NCBI GenBank assembly: GCA_029239455.1
Contig: JAQZAX010000003.1
Coordinates: forward strand, 1-40,196
DNA: 40,196 nt
DNA from: Anaerocolumna sp.
Lineage (GTDB): Bacteria > Bacillota > Clostridia > Lachnospirales > Lachnospiraceae
Reading direction: 5' to 3'
Shown here: positions 33,989 to 40,196 of the stretch, in pieces
Position numbering within the stretch: the stretch's first letter is position 1
How the letters are laid out: every line of letters starts with the position of its first letter
Position numbers and translations under genes: made by a program
Notes under the pieces: model-generated
Seen by the model: only the letters and a program-made list of their open reading frames with translations
What the model was told of the DNA's origin: nothing
Database searches by the model: none

Positions 33989-34519
33989 ATACCAAGAAAG
34001 AAGAGAATATGGTACCCTGGAGCTGTATATCACGTGATAAACAGGGGAAATCATAAAAGTGATATTTTCCGTGAGGAAGAAGATTACCGAATGTTCCTGA
34101 AATTGTTAGAGAAAGCCCAGAAACAATACACCTTTTTTATTATTTCGTACTGCCTGATGACGAATCACGTACATTTGCAAATTGAAACTTCAACTTTCCC
34201 AATCTGGGATATAACTAAATATCTGTTCTGCACTTATTCTCATTATTTTAATCGAAAATATGATGAATTCGGGCATTTATTCCAGGGCAGATACAATTCT
34301 GAAATAATCGATGATGATGCTTATTATCTGGAAACCAGCAGATATATTCATTTAAATCCCGTGAAAGCCCATATAGTTACAAAGCCCATTGATTATCCCT
34401 GGAGCAGCTACAGCGCATATATGGGTGCAAGCAAATGTAGTCTTGTGAGTGAAGGTAAAATACTGGAATACTTCTCTAAAAATTCACGTTCATATAAGGA
34501 GTTTGTTGAAGCAAGATAA
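33989..34519 (+). CDS. REP-associated tyrosine transposase (RAYT, Y1/IS200-like), apparent ATA start
   Basis: A 176-residue single-domain Y1 transposase of the RAYT group, which nicks single-stranded palindromic REP sequences using an HUH motif and one tyrosine. The N-terminal IPRKKRIWYPGAVYHVINRG matches the family start, the HUH site is NHVHLQIE, and FQGRY plus YIHLNPVKA are typical RAYT blocks; a candidate nucleophile is the Tyr of GRY. The family-like first codon is ATA at 33989, with AAGGAG exactly 10 bases upstream, while the first ordinary start, GTG 34034, would drop the first beta strand. Either ATA initiates weakly or the start has been mutated from ATG. It is flanked by 13 palindromes of one family in this window. 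Confidence 0.85.
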   Translation: MPRKKRIWYPGAVYHVINRGNHKSDIFREEEDYRMFLKLLEKAQKQYTFFIISYCLMTNHVHLQIETSTFPIWDITKYLFCTYSHYFNRKYDEFGHLFQGRYNSEIIDDDAYYLETSRYIHLNPVKAHIVTKPIDYPWSSYSAYMGASKCSLVSEGKILEYFSKNSRSYKEFVEAR

Positions 34520-34566
34520 GGTGTTAATTAAAAGTTTCATCCGGAGTTCCAAACTTCCAACATACC

Positions 34567-34595
34567 TTGAACATTTCGGGCAAAAAAAGTATAAT
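34567..34595 (+). promoter_or_regulatory. Predicted SigA promoter of corA
   Basis: TTGAAC at 34567-34572 and TATAAT at 34590-34595 are separated by 17 bases, leaving a leader of about 140 bases before corA. The leader is A-rich with no recognised M-box or other riboswitch. Confidence 0.6.
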
Positions 34596-34741
34596 GAAAG
34601 CAGTAGAAAAATTATGGAATTAAAATAGTAGAAAAAGTAGAAATAACAGAAATACTATTCTTAGTACAAAAAGGATTAAAAAGTATTCAAATAATAATGT
34701 TACAAATGAAGCGAAAACAACAAATAAGGGAGACACACGAA

Positions 34742-35677
34742 ATGATATTTAATGTTGATGACGGAGAACTCATTGAAAGCGAAGCTTCTTCTTTGCATAT
34801 AAATGAAGCAGAGCCTTATCTATGTATTTTCAATAAGGAAGAACTAAGAGCCAATGCAAAGATGCTAAAGGTAAATGATAGAACTGTAAAAGAATGCATT
34901 GAGGGGAATACTTTTAAGTTTGAAAGCCATGAAGGATTTGACTTTATAGCGCTTAATATTCCCTGGGACAGAGAGTCTTTAATAGCACTAAAGCACATAT
35001 CCATCTATTTTAGACCCAATATGCTTATATTTGTTTCAAATCATCTTGAAGTACTGCCCATTGTTGAAGAAATTCAAACGGAAATAGAAGAAACCAGTGG
35101 AGAAATGAAAGACCTCTCCTTACAAAAAATCTTATACCTGTTTTTAGATAATCTAACAAAATCGGATTCTAACAAATTAGAACTCATGGAAGAAAGAATT
35201 TTAAAATTAGAGGAAGCGATTATAACGTCCCGAAATAAGAACTTCATCGCTGAAATTATTAAGATTCGCAAGAAACTTCTTACTTATAAACGTTACTATG
35301 ACAGGCTTCTTTCTATTTCGGAATCAGTGGAAGAGAATATGAATGGCTTATTAAATAAAAAGGAAATGCGCCATTTTCGTTTATTGACGGATCGTACCAG
35401 ACGATTGCTTGAAAGTACCAGGTATTTGCAGGATTATTTATCCCAGATTCGAGAAGCCTATCAAACACAGGTAGATATAAATCTAAACAGTATTATGAAA
35501 CTCTCGACGGTAATAACCACTATTTTTCTTCCGCTGACCCTGATTGTTGGATGGTATGGCATGAACCTTCAAATGCCGGAATATCAGTGGTCCTTTGGAT
35601 ATCCACTCTTAATTACCCTTAGTTTAATTATATCCGTGTTAATTATAATATATTTTAAGAAACATAAATGGTTTTAA
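34742..35677 (+). CDS. corA: CorA-family divalent cation transporter
   Basis: A 311-residue CorA-type channel for magnesium or related divalent ions. A long cytoplasmic N-terminal domain with coiled coil (about 1-245) precedes two membrane helices (about 255-275 and 285-305). The pore signature GMN is present in YGMNLQMPE between the helices. ATG 34742 is chosen because AGGGAG lies about 9 bases upstream; the ATG at 34697 would add 15 residues without a site. Palindrome R13 starts 7 bases after the TAA. Confidence 0.92.
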   Translation: MIFNVDDGELIESEASSLHINEAEPYLCIFNKEELRANAKMLKVNDRTVKECIEGNTFKFESHEGFDFIALNIPWDRESLIALKHISIYFRPNMLIFVSNHLEVLPIVEEIQTEIEETSGEMKDLSLQKILYLFLDNLTKSDSNKLELMEERILKLEEAIITSRNKNFIAEIIKIRKKLLTYKRYYDRLLSISESVEENMNGLLNKKEMRHFRLLTDRTRRLLESTRYLQDYLSQIREAYQTQVDINLNSIMKLSTVITTIFLPLTLIVGWYGMNLQMPEYQWSFGYPLLITLSLIISVLIIIYFKKHKWF

Positions 35678-35684
35678 AATAATT

Positions 35685-35759
35685 GGTGTCAGGCACCCTT
35701 AAGAATTTCTTACGAAAACGTACTGTTTTCGTAAGAAATTCTTAAGGGTGCCTGACACC
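35685..35759. repeat. R13, dispersed palindrome, type B core, with pairing flanks
   Basis: A 75-bp hairpin between the convergent corA and P450 genes, 7 bases from one stop and 2 from the other. The flanks AAAATAATT (35676-35684) and AATTATTTT (35760-35768) are also perfect complements and contain parts of the stop codons of both genes. Confidence 0.96.
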
Positions 35760-35761
35760 AA

Positions 35762-37000
35762 TTATTTTATCACAAACCTGCTTTTTGGAAGAGCTGGTAT
35801 ACGACATAAGCGGTAATGCATATTCTGATGGGGGACTTTATAGCTTAAGTGGCAGGCAATAAAATCGAGACTCGCTTTCATTACCTCGGTGGTGAGCATA
35901 TCACCGGGACAGCGATGCCCATTATTGTAATCACCGCCTCCCTGAGGAATAAATTGATACGGGTTATGATCACTTTTTTTAAAACGCTCAGGCATAAACT
36001 CATAAGGGTGCTTCCATAGCCTGGAATCGTGATTCGTGCCGTAGATATCTAAGAGCACTAAAGTACCTTTCTTAAAATAGTACTTATCCCAAATGAAATT
36101 TTTCTTCACCATAGCTCCAACAAAGGGAGCAAATGGATAATAGCGGCGGACTTCCTGCACAAATTGCTGATTAAAATCAGGGTTTCTAAGCCAAAAACTA
36201 TTTCGGCATTCCGGGTGCTCATATAAAGCTAACGCACCAAAGGTTATATAGGTTGCGATAGCGACAATGGGTCTTAGAATATTAATTAACTCCACGGCAG
36301 CTATCTGGGTGTTTAGGAGCTGACCATAATGATCCCGGTGCCACGAGATAATATAAGCTGCTGAATTATCAAAACAATGCAGTTCCTGTGACCGAATCCG
36401 TTTAATAATTCCCCGAATCCACATTTCCGTATTCTTTCTGGCACGTTTGGCCTGCCAATATCTTGGCCCCACAGCAGCAAACCCATCCACCATTTTGCCT
36501 AAATCCCTTGCTCTTTGGTTTATCTCATAATAATCCAGAGGTACTCCGGCCCACCTGCAGGCCGCCTGACACAGCAGTTTTTGAACCTCATCATACAAAA
36601 CGATTTCTTTTCTATTCCACCGTATTGAATTATAATTCCACTGCTCCCTGATATAGTGAATCAACACTTTCATATTATCAGGTGTCATAATGGATAAAAA
36701 CATCTGCCTTCGATAACGATGTGCCACGCCGTCTAAGCCCTGGATTCCACCTTTACCTAGTAACGTCTTTTGTATCCGCTTAGGTGCAACACCCTGTCTC
36801 TTAAAATATTTATCATTATAGAATATCCTTGCTGCATCTTTCCCACTCATACAGATAACTTTTTTACCCATAAGACGCGTTTGAAACAGATCAGACTGAT
36901 ATTTGCAACATCTTTTTTGAATAAACCGATATCCTTCCATTAATAATAAACAGCTGCTATCCAAAGTTTTTTCCCGAGGCATTTTTCTTAATGAATTCAT
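35762..37000 (-). CDS. Cytochrome P450 of the CYP152 peroxygenase type
   Basis: A 412-residue soluble P450. The heme-binding loop PQGGGDYNNGHRCPGD carries the axial Cys364. Instead of the acid-threonine pair of monooxygenases the I-helix reads LRPIVAIATYITF with Arg243-Pro244, the hallmark of CYP152 enzymes (Bacillus BS-beta, CypC) that hydroxylate or decarboxylate fatty acids using hydrogen peroxide and need no reductase. That suits an anaerobe lacking P450 redox partners and may also consume peroxide. The start is ATG 37000, with AGGAGTG upstream. The next minus-strand gene upstream (HAD) is 166 bases away, so a separate transcript is likely. Confidence 0.92.
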   Translation of the reverse strand: MNSLRKMPREKTLDSSCLLLMEGYRFIQKRCCKYQSDLFQTRLMGKKVICMSGKDAARIFYNDKYFKRQGVAPKRIQKTLLGKGGIQGLDGVAHRYRRQMFLSIMTPDNMKVLIHYIREQWNYNSIRWNRKEIVLYDEVQKLLCQAACRWAGVPLDYYEINQRARDLGKMVDGFAAVGPRYWQAKRARKNTEMWIRGIIKRIRSQELHCFDNSAAYIISWHRDHYGQLLNTQIAAVELINILRPIVAIATYITFGALALYEHPECRNSFWLRNPDFNQQFVQEVRRYYPFAPFVGAMVKKNFIWDKYYFKKGTLVLLDIYGTNHDSRLWKHPYEFMPERFKKSDHNPYQFIPQGGGDYNNGHRCPGDMLTTEVMKASLDFIACHLSYKVPHQNMHYRLCRIPALPKSRFVIK

Positions 37001-37072
37001 AATACTTCACTCCTATACAATGTAATACAAAACCTTCCATAAAGGACCATTTCTTGTTGTTATTATGTGTAA

Positions 37073-37098
37073 ATACAGGAATAAAATACAGGAATAAA
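37073..37098. repeat. Two 13-bp direct repeats
   Basis: ATACAGGAATAAA occurs twice in tandem between the HAD and P450 genes, in an A-rich stretch. Confidence 0.75.
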
Positions 37099-37166
37099 AT
37101 ACTTGTTAAATAATTTTGGTTAACTTATTTAAAATAAAATACTCTTACATTTGGTTTGCATGGATA

Positions 37167-37850
37167 TTATAATAAATCTTTAAGTTCTGCCAGTCTTGTA
37201 ATTTCATAGGTCGGCCAAATAGCTGCACGATTTTCTTTTTTATTTTGGTTAAACCAGCAGGTATCAATACCAAAATTAATCCCTCCCTGAATATCTGAGG
37301 TCAAACTATCGCCAACCATTAGTATACTGCTCTTATCCATAGATTCTGCCGTAGTAACAGCATATTCAAATATTTTCGGGTCCGGTTTTGATACTTTAAC
37401 TTCTTCCGAAATAACAATATACTCAAAATATTCTGCAATTTCGGATTGTCTGATGCGCTTCCTTTGCACTTTTGTAAGACCATTTGTAACAATAGAGAGC
37501 TTATAATTTTTATGAAGACTTTGAATAAGCGCTAAGCTGTCTTCATATAAAAAGGATGTGCCCCCTAAATGCTCCATATAGGAATCTGAAAATGCTGCCA
37601 CATCAAAATGGATATTAAGTTCCTTGGACAATCTGCGAAAACGTTCTACTTTTAACACTTCCTGCGTAATGAGGCCTTCTTCAAATTCCCGCCAGATAGC
37701 GGAATTAATATTATGATATATGGGTAAATGATAATCTTCGTCGTAATCTACATGAAAATGAATCATAGTGTTTTTAAATGCTTCCCGTTCCGACTTCTTA
37801 AAGTCAAATAATGTATCATCAGCGTCAAATAATATTCTGTTGTATCTCAT
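37167..37850 (-). CDS. HAD-family phosphatase, YjjG-like nucleotidase
   Basis: A 227-residue haloacid-dehalogenase-type phosphatase. The first motif FDADDTLFDF has the nucleophile Asp9 and acid Asp11; later motifs IVTNGL, KPDPKIF and VGDSLTSDI are in order. The sequence is closest by eye to the YjjG/YfnB group, which removes phosphate from non-canonical pyrimidine nucleotides as a house-cleaning step. Start ATG 37850 has GGAGG 6 bases upstream. No terminator or palindrome is evident after its stop. Confidence 0.88.
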   Translation of the reverse strand: MRYNRILFDADDTLFDFKKSEREAFKNTMIHFHVDYDEDYHLPIYHNINSAIWREFEEGLITQEVLKVERFRRLSKELNIHFDVAAFSDSYMEHLGGTSFLYEDSLALIQSLHKNYKLSIVTNGLTKVQRKRIRQSEIAEYFEYIVISEEVKVSKPDPKIFEYAVTTAESMDKSSILMVGDSLTSDIQGGINFGIDTCWFNQNKKENRAAIWPTYEITRLAELKDLL

Positions 37851-38139
37851 AAATTCCTCCAGGTATATATTTTATTGAACAAAACTAAGACTTAACTTTG
37901 TAACATAGGCCTTTGTAACAAATATCGTTGTGTTGTAAAACATTGTAACAAACAACATTGTAACAAACAATATAATATAGTACATATAACATAGTAACAT
38001 ATAACTTTCTAGCAAATCACATTCTATCATACAGTCATTTAGTATGTAAAGAAAATTAGAATAAAATCCCTTTTTGCAATTACCTTAATACGATTTAAGA
38101 GTTTAATTCCCATGTCAAGTTTTTTTGCGCTACTAGGAG

Positions 38140-38205
38140 TATAAACGGGGCATGGAAATTCGACAGCCTCCGGCGGATGCACACGAGCAAAGCTCCGCGT
38201 TTATA
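38140..38205. repeat. GC-rich structured island, possible dispersed element
   Basis: Arms TATAAACG (38140-38147) and CGTTTATA (38198-38205) enclose about 50 bases of much higher GC than the surroundings, with internal pairs GCGGA/TCCGC and GAGC-AAA-GCTC. A 19-codon reading frame starts at ATG 38152 and ends at TAA 38209-38211, with AGGAG 12 bases upstream; its peptide resembles nothing I can confirm. From memory, similar sequence is scattered through Lachnospiraceae genomes, and the related part may extend left to about 38085; this was not checked. Confidence 0.5.
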
Positions 38206-38271
38206 TATTAAAAGCCTTAGAAATTATAAATGATAAATAGGGAAAATCCACACCAATTCTATGGGAAATGT

Positions 38272-38299
38272 TTGCAGATTCTAAATTATATGATAGAAT
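38272..38299 (+). promoter_or_regulatory. Predicted promoter of namA
   Basis: TTGCAG at 38272-38277 and TAGAAT at 38294-38299 have a 16-base spacer, ending about 47 bases before the start codon. Confidence 0.45.
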
Positions 38300-38346
38300 A
38301 ATAATTAATTACCAAAAATATATAATGTTACGAAAGGAGTATTAAC

Positions 38347-39366
38347 ATGTCAAAATTATTTTCCAGTTATAAATTAAAGAATATGGAATTAAAGAACCGT
38401 ATCGTAATGCCGCCTATGTGTATGTATAGTGCGGACAATGATGGTAACCCAAAGGATTGGCATCTTATCCACTACACTACAAGAGCGGTTGGTGGAACAG
38501 GCCTTATTATCCTGGAAGCTACCGGTGTGGAACCTCGCGGACGAATCTCAGAGAATGATCTGGGAATCTGGAAAGACGAACAAATTGACGGATTAAAAAG
38601 AATTGTTGATGCGTGTAAAGTACACGGCGCTAAAGTGGGTGTACAGTTAGGTCACGCAGGAAGAAAATCTGAAGCATTTTCAGAGCCGTCCATTGCACCA
38701 AGTCCTATTGCTTATAGTGATGATTACCGAATGCCCCTGGAGATGACAAAAGAAGATATAAAAACTGTAGTGGCAGCTTTTAAAGAAGCTGCAAGAAGAG
38801 CGGATCTGGCTGGCTTTGACACCATTGAGCTGCATGCTGCCCATGGATACCTCATCAGCGAATTCTTGTCCCCACTGACGAATCATCGAACAGATGAATA
38901 CGGAGGAGAGGATAAGAACCGTGTTCGATTCTTAAAAGAAGTATTACAGGCAGTAAAAAGTGTATGGCCAGTTGAGAAACCAATCATTGTTAGAGTCTCT
39001 TGCGATGATTTTGCAGAGGGCGGAAATCATGATGTGGATATGGCAAATATGCTTAACATGGTCAAGGAAGAAGGTATTGACCTGGTAAATGTAAGCGCAG
39101 GCGGTGTTGTCAATGTTGTACCGAAAGTATATCCGGGTTATATGATTACCTATGCTGAAACCATCAAAAATGTAACGGGACTTCCTGTTATGGCTGGAGG
39201 ACTCATAACATCACCGGCTTTGGCAGAAGAGATTGTGCATAATAATAGAGCAGATCTTGTATTCCTTGGACGTGAACTTCTCAGAAACCCATACTGGCCA
39301 CTTGGGGCGGCGAAGGAATTGAGAGAAGATTACATCTGGCCGAAACAATATCAAAGAGCAAAATAG
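38347..39366 (+). CDS. namA: NADPH dehydrogenase, old yellow enzyme family (NamA/YqjM-like)
   Basis: A 339-residue FMN flavoprotein reducing activated C=C bonds of enones, and often nitro-compounds, with NADPH. Family features are visible: NRIVMPPMCMYSA at the start with the flavin-near Cys, GRKS, ELHAAHGYLISEFLSPLTNHR with the substrate-binding histidine pair, and the C-terminal FMN phosphate loop from VMAGGLI to VFLGRELLRNPYWP. Length is standard for YqjM. ATG 38347 has AAAGGAG about 7 bases upstream. It is apparently monocistronic, followed by an A-rich purine tract. Confidence 0.94.
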   Translation: MSKLFSSYKLKNMELKNRIVMPPMCMYSADNDGNPKDWHLIHYTTRAVGGTGLIILEATGVEPRGRISENDLGIWKDEQIDGLKRIVDACKVHGAKVGVQLGHAGRKSEAFSEPSIAPSPIAYSDDYRMPLEMTKEDIKTVVAAFKEAARRADLAGFDTIELHAAHGYLISEFLSPLTNHRTDEYGGEDKNRVRFLKEVLQAVKSVWPVEKPIIVRVSCDDFAEGGNHDVDMANMLNMVKEEGIDLVNVSAGGVVNVVPKVYPGYMITYAETIKNVTGLPVMAGGLITSPALAEEIVHNNRADLVFLGRELLRNPYWPLGAAKELREDYIWPKQYQRAK

Positions 39367-39414
39367 GAGTTGCTTAAGAAATAAGGAACCATCGCAGAAA
39401 AATAAAAAAAGAAT

Positions 39415-39456
39415 AAACAAAAAAGAAAAAAGAACAAACAAAAAAGAAAAAAGAAA
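39415..39456. repeat. Two-copy 21-bp A-rich tandem repeat
   Basis: Two adjacent units beginning AAACAAAAAAGAAAAAAGAA lie downstream of namA within an almost pure purine/A tract (39396-39458), just before the TPP riboswitch promoter. Confidence 0.8.
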
Positions 39457-39470
39457 ATGTTGCAGTTATC

Positions 39471-39499
39471 TTGACAGCAGCAAAATAATATGCTACGAT
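39471..39499 (+). promoter_or_regulatory. Predicted promoter of the thiamine operon
   Basis: TTGACA at 39471-39476 and TACGAT at 39494-39499 have a 17-base spacer. The riboswitch begins about 10 bases later, consistent with transcription starting right before the aptamer. Confidence 0.7.
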
Positions 39500-39508
39500 T
39501 ACAAAAAC

Positions 39509-39614
39509 TAGGGGTGCCTAATGAATTAGGCTGAGAGTAAACTATTCCAATGTTTAAAACCCTTGAAACAGGAGACTGTTTCGTACCTGATCCGGATAAT
39601 GCCGGCGGAGGGAT
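39509..39614 (+). promoter_or_regulatory. TPP (thiamine pyrophosphate) riboswitch
   Basis: The THI-box landmarks appear in order: GGGGTGCC, GGCTGAGAG, ACCCTTGAA, CCTGATCCGGATAATGCCGG and AGGGA. An extra stem, GAAACAG-GAGA-CTGTTTC, sits in the P3 arm, as in many bacterial examples. TPP binding would reduce expression of the genes downstream. A hairpin at 39660-39684 is the likely terminator part of the switch. Confidence 0.95.
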
Positions 39615-39659
39615 GTATATGGAATTATTTGGCCACTTATGTTTAATGCCATAATATAC

Positions 39660-39684
39660 AAGCCTCTCCGTATTGGAGAGGCTT
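39660..39684 (+). terminator. Riboswitch-controlled terminator hairpin
   Basis: AAGCCTCTCC and GGAGAGGCTT form a perfect 10-bp stem with loop GTATT, followed by a U-rich ATTTATTTC. It lies between the TPP aptamer and the first gene; the alternative antiterminator pairing was not resolved. Confidence 0.65.
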
Positions 39685-39780
39685 ATTTATTTCATAGGAA
39701 AGTTCGACCAACTTTCCTGCGAACTTAAAATACCATCAGGGCTGGATTTAGCAGTCTCAAAATTAAAAGGAGGAGTAAAA

Positions 39781-40077
39781 ATGAATGCAAATGTTGCTAT
39801 TCAGGTATTACCAAAGGTAGATACCGACGAAGAAGTAGTACGAATTGTTGATGAAGTGATTGCTTACATTGAAAGTACGGGGTTGAATTATTATGTAGGT
39901 CCCAGTGAAACTTCCATAGAAGGTGATTACGAAGAATTAATGGAAATCGTTAAAAACTGCCAGTATATTGCTATTAAGGCTGGCTGTCCTAAAGTTGCAG
40001 CCTATGTGAAAATAAGCTATGCACCGGAGGGTGGTGTACTAACCATTGACCAAAAAGTTACAAAACATCATAAATAA
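39781..40077 (+). CDS. Thiamine-binding protein of the MTH1187/YqgV family
   Basis: A 98-residue cytoplasmic protein of the small MTH1187/YkoF-like fold. Conserved features include the NVAIQVLPK start, a central GPSETSIEGDYEELMEIV and a C-terminal VKISYAPEGG. Members bind thiamine or a precursor and accompany ABC uptake genes. ATG 39781 follows AGGAGG closely; the frame is open from 39673, but that part covers the terminator hairpin. TPP riboswitch control and the permease next to it support a role in thiamine or hydroxymethylpyrimidine uptake. Its 3' end overlaps the permease start. Confidence 0.88.
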   Translation: MNANVAIQVLPKVDTDEEVVRIVDEVIAYIESTGLNYYVGPSETSIEGDYEELMEIVKNCQYIAIKAGCPKVAAYVKISYAPEGGVLTIDQKVTKHHK

Positions 40078-40196
40078 AATTGCCCCTGCTTTGGCTATCG
40101 TCATTTTACTTACGGTATGGCAGGTATTATCAGCAAGAGGGGTTGTACCCAAATTCATGCTTCCGTCGCCAGCGGATGTAGTGCTTGCATTTATAG
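40046..40196 (+). CDS. ABC transporter permease of the thiamine-uptake operon (3' truncated by window)
   Basis: An open frame running off the window end. The translation from TTG 40046 includes IAPALAIVILLTVWQVLSARG, a first membrane helix, then VVPKFMLPSPADVV, which is typical of SsuC/ThiX-type permeases. An in-frame TAA at 40040-40042 limits the start, and TTG 40046 is the first start codon after it; GGAGG at 40026-40030 is about 15 bases away. The gene overlaps the thiamine-binding gene by 32 bases. An ATPase and a binding protein would be expected beyond the window. Confidence 0.8.
   Translation, partial: MTKKLQNIINKIAPALAIVILLTVWQVLSARGVVPKFMLPSPADVVLAFI

Larger units (their letters stand above)
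37851..38346. other. 496-base intergenic region with short repeats and a GC-rich island
   Basis: The first 150 bases hold repeated TTGTAACA-type units, including two exact copies of ACATTGTAACAAACA (37940-37954 and 37955-37969). The middle holds a GC-rich structured element (38140-38205). The end holds the namA promoter. No gene of ordinary length is present. Confidence 0.6.

Noticed and set aside
33979-34054. ATG-initiated short frame at the RAYT start
   Set aside because: It begins MMFYTKKEEN, is out of frame with the conserved protein, and its ATGs are too close to AAGGAG; it may only affect RAYT translation.
34507-34535. Remnant palindrome after RAYT (GGTGTTAATT after its TAA)
   Set aside because: Only five bases match the element arm and there is no second arm; chance is sufficient.
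1796-35759. The 13 repeats as a CRISPR array
   Set aside because: Copies are kilobases apart, each is a full palindrome, and genes lie between them; there are no regular spacers.
39673-39780. Longer N-terminus for the thiamine-binding protein
   Set aside because: It would translate the riboswitch terminator region; ATG 39781 has AGGAGG and matches the family start.

Overview
The window looks like a low-GC Gram-positive anaerobe of the class Clostridia, most likely Lachnospiraceae (Anaerocolumna / Lachnoclostridium-like). This rests on the A+T-rich composition, strong AGGAGG ribosome binding sites, SigA-type promoters, an SLH-domain exported protein, and the mix of c-di-GMP, chemotaxis and sugar genes. 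The species call is inference. No rRNA, tRNA, CRISPR array or prophage was seen.

Layout. 1-3241: a membrane protein, an AraC/GyrI-like regulator and an exported SGNH-hydrolase-like protein. 3322-11571: a complete Wadjet defence operon jetA-jetB-jetC-jetD with its own near-consensus promoter. 11740-24100: a signalling district holding a membrane GGDEF cyclase, a TetR-Acg pair (minus strand), an HD-GYP phosphodiesterase, an unrecognised HTH protein, two paralogous chemoreceptors and an EAL phosphodiesterase between them. 24182-26350: divergent mannose-6-phosphate isomerase and ROK fructokinase. 26461-32631: a small zinc-ribbon protein, then an SLH protein, a duplicated membrane-fusion adaptor and a MacB-like ABC ATPase/permease pair. 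32779-37850: a VanZ-like protein, a small unknown protein, a REP-associated tyrosine transposase (RAYT), CorA, a CYP152-type P450 peroxygenase and a YjjG-like HAD phosphatase. 38347-40196: an old-yellow-enzyme NADPH dehydrogenase and a TPP-riboswitch-controlled thiamine uptake operon that runs off the window.

The most striking feature is a family of 13 long perfect or near-perfect palindromes (R1-R13), all with GGTGTCAGGCACC / GGTGCCTGACACC ends. There are three core types: A (8 copies), B (4) and C (one 42-bp minimal copy). Twelve of the 13 abut, overlap or lie within 7 bp of a stop codon at the end of a transcription unit. In several places the promoter of the next gene begins only 2-17 bp beyond the palindrome. 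Five unrelated proteins end in the same five residues, RCQAP, because a type A element supplies their last codons and their TGA stop. A sixth (VanZ-like) gets its tail from the minimal element in another frame. Paired substitutions in both arms keep the hairpins intact. The RAYT about 0.7 kb from the minimal copy is the natural candidate for the mobilising enzyme, but its start codon reads ATA instead of ATG.

Other points: a three-copy 27-bp in-frame repeat inside jetC, in-frame microrepeats in both chemoreceptors, sister palindromes on both sides of the Wadjet operon, and a GC-rich structured island at 38140-38205. All family names come from recognising motifs by eye; no database search was run.
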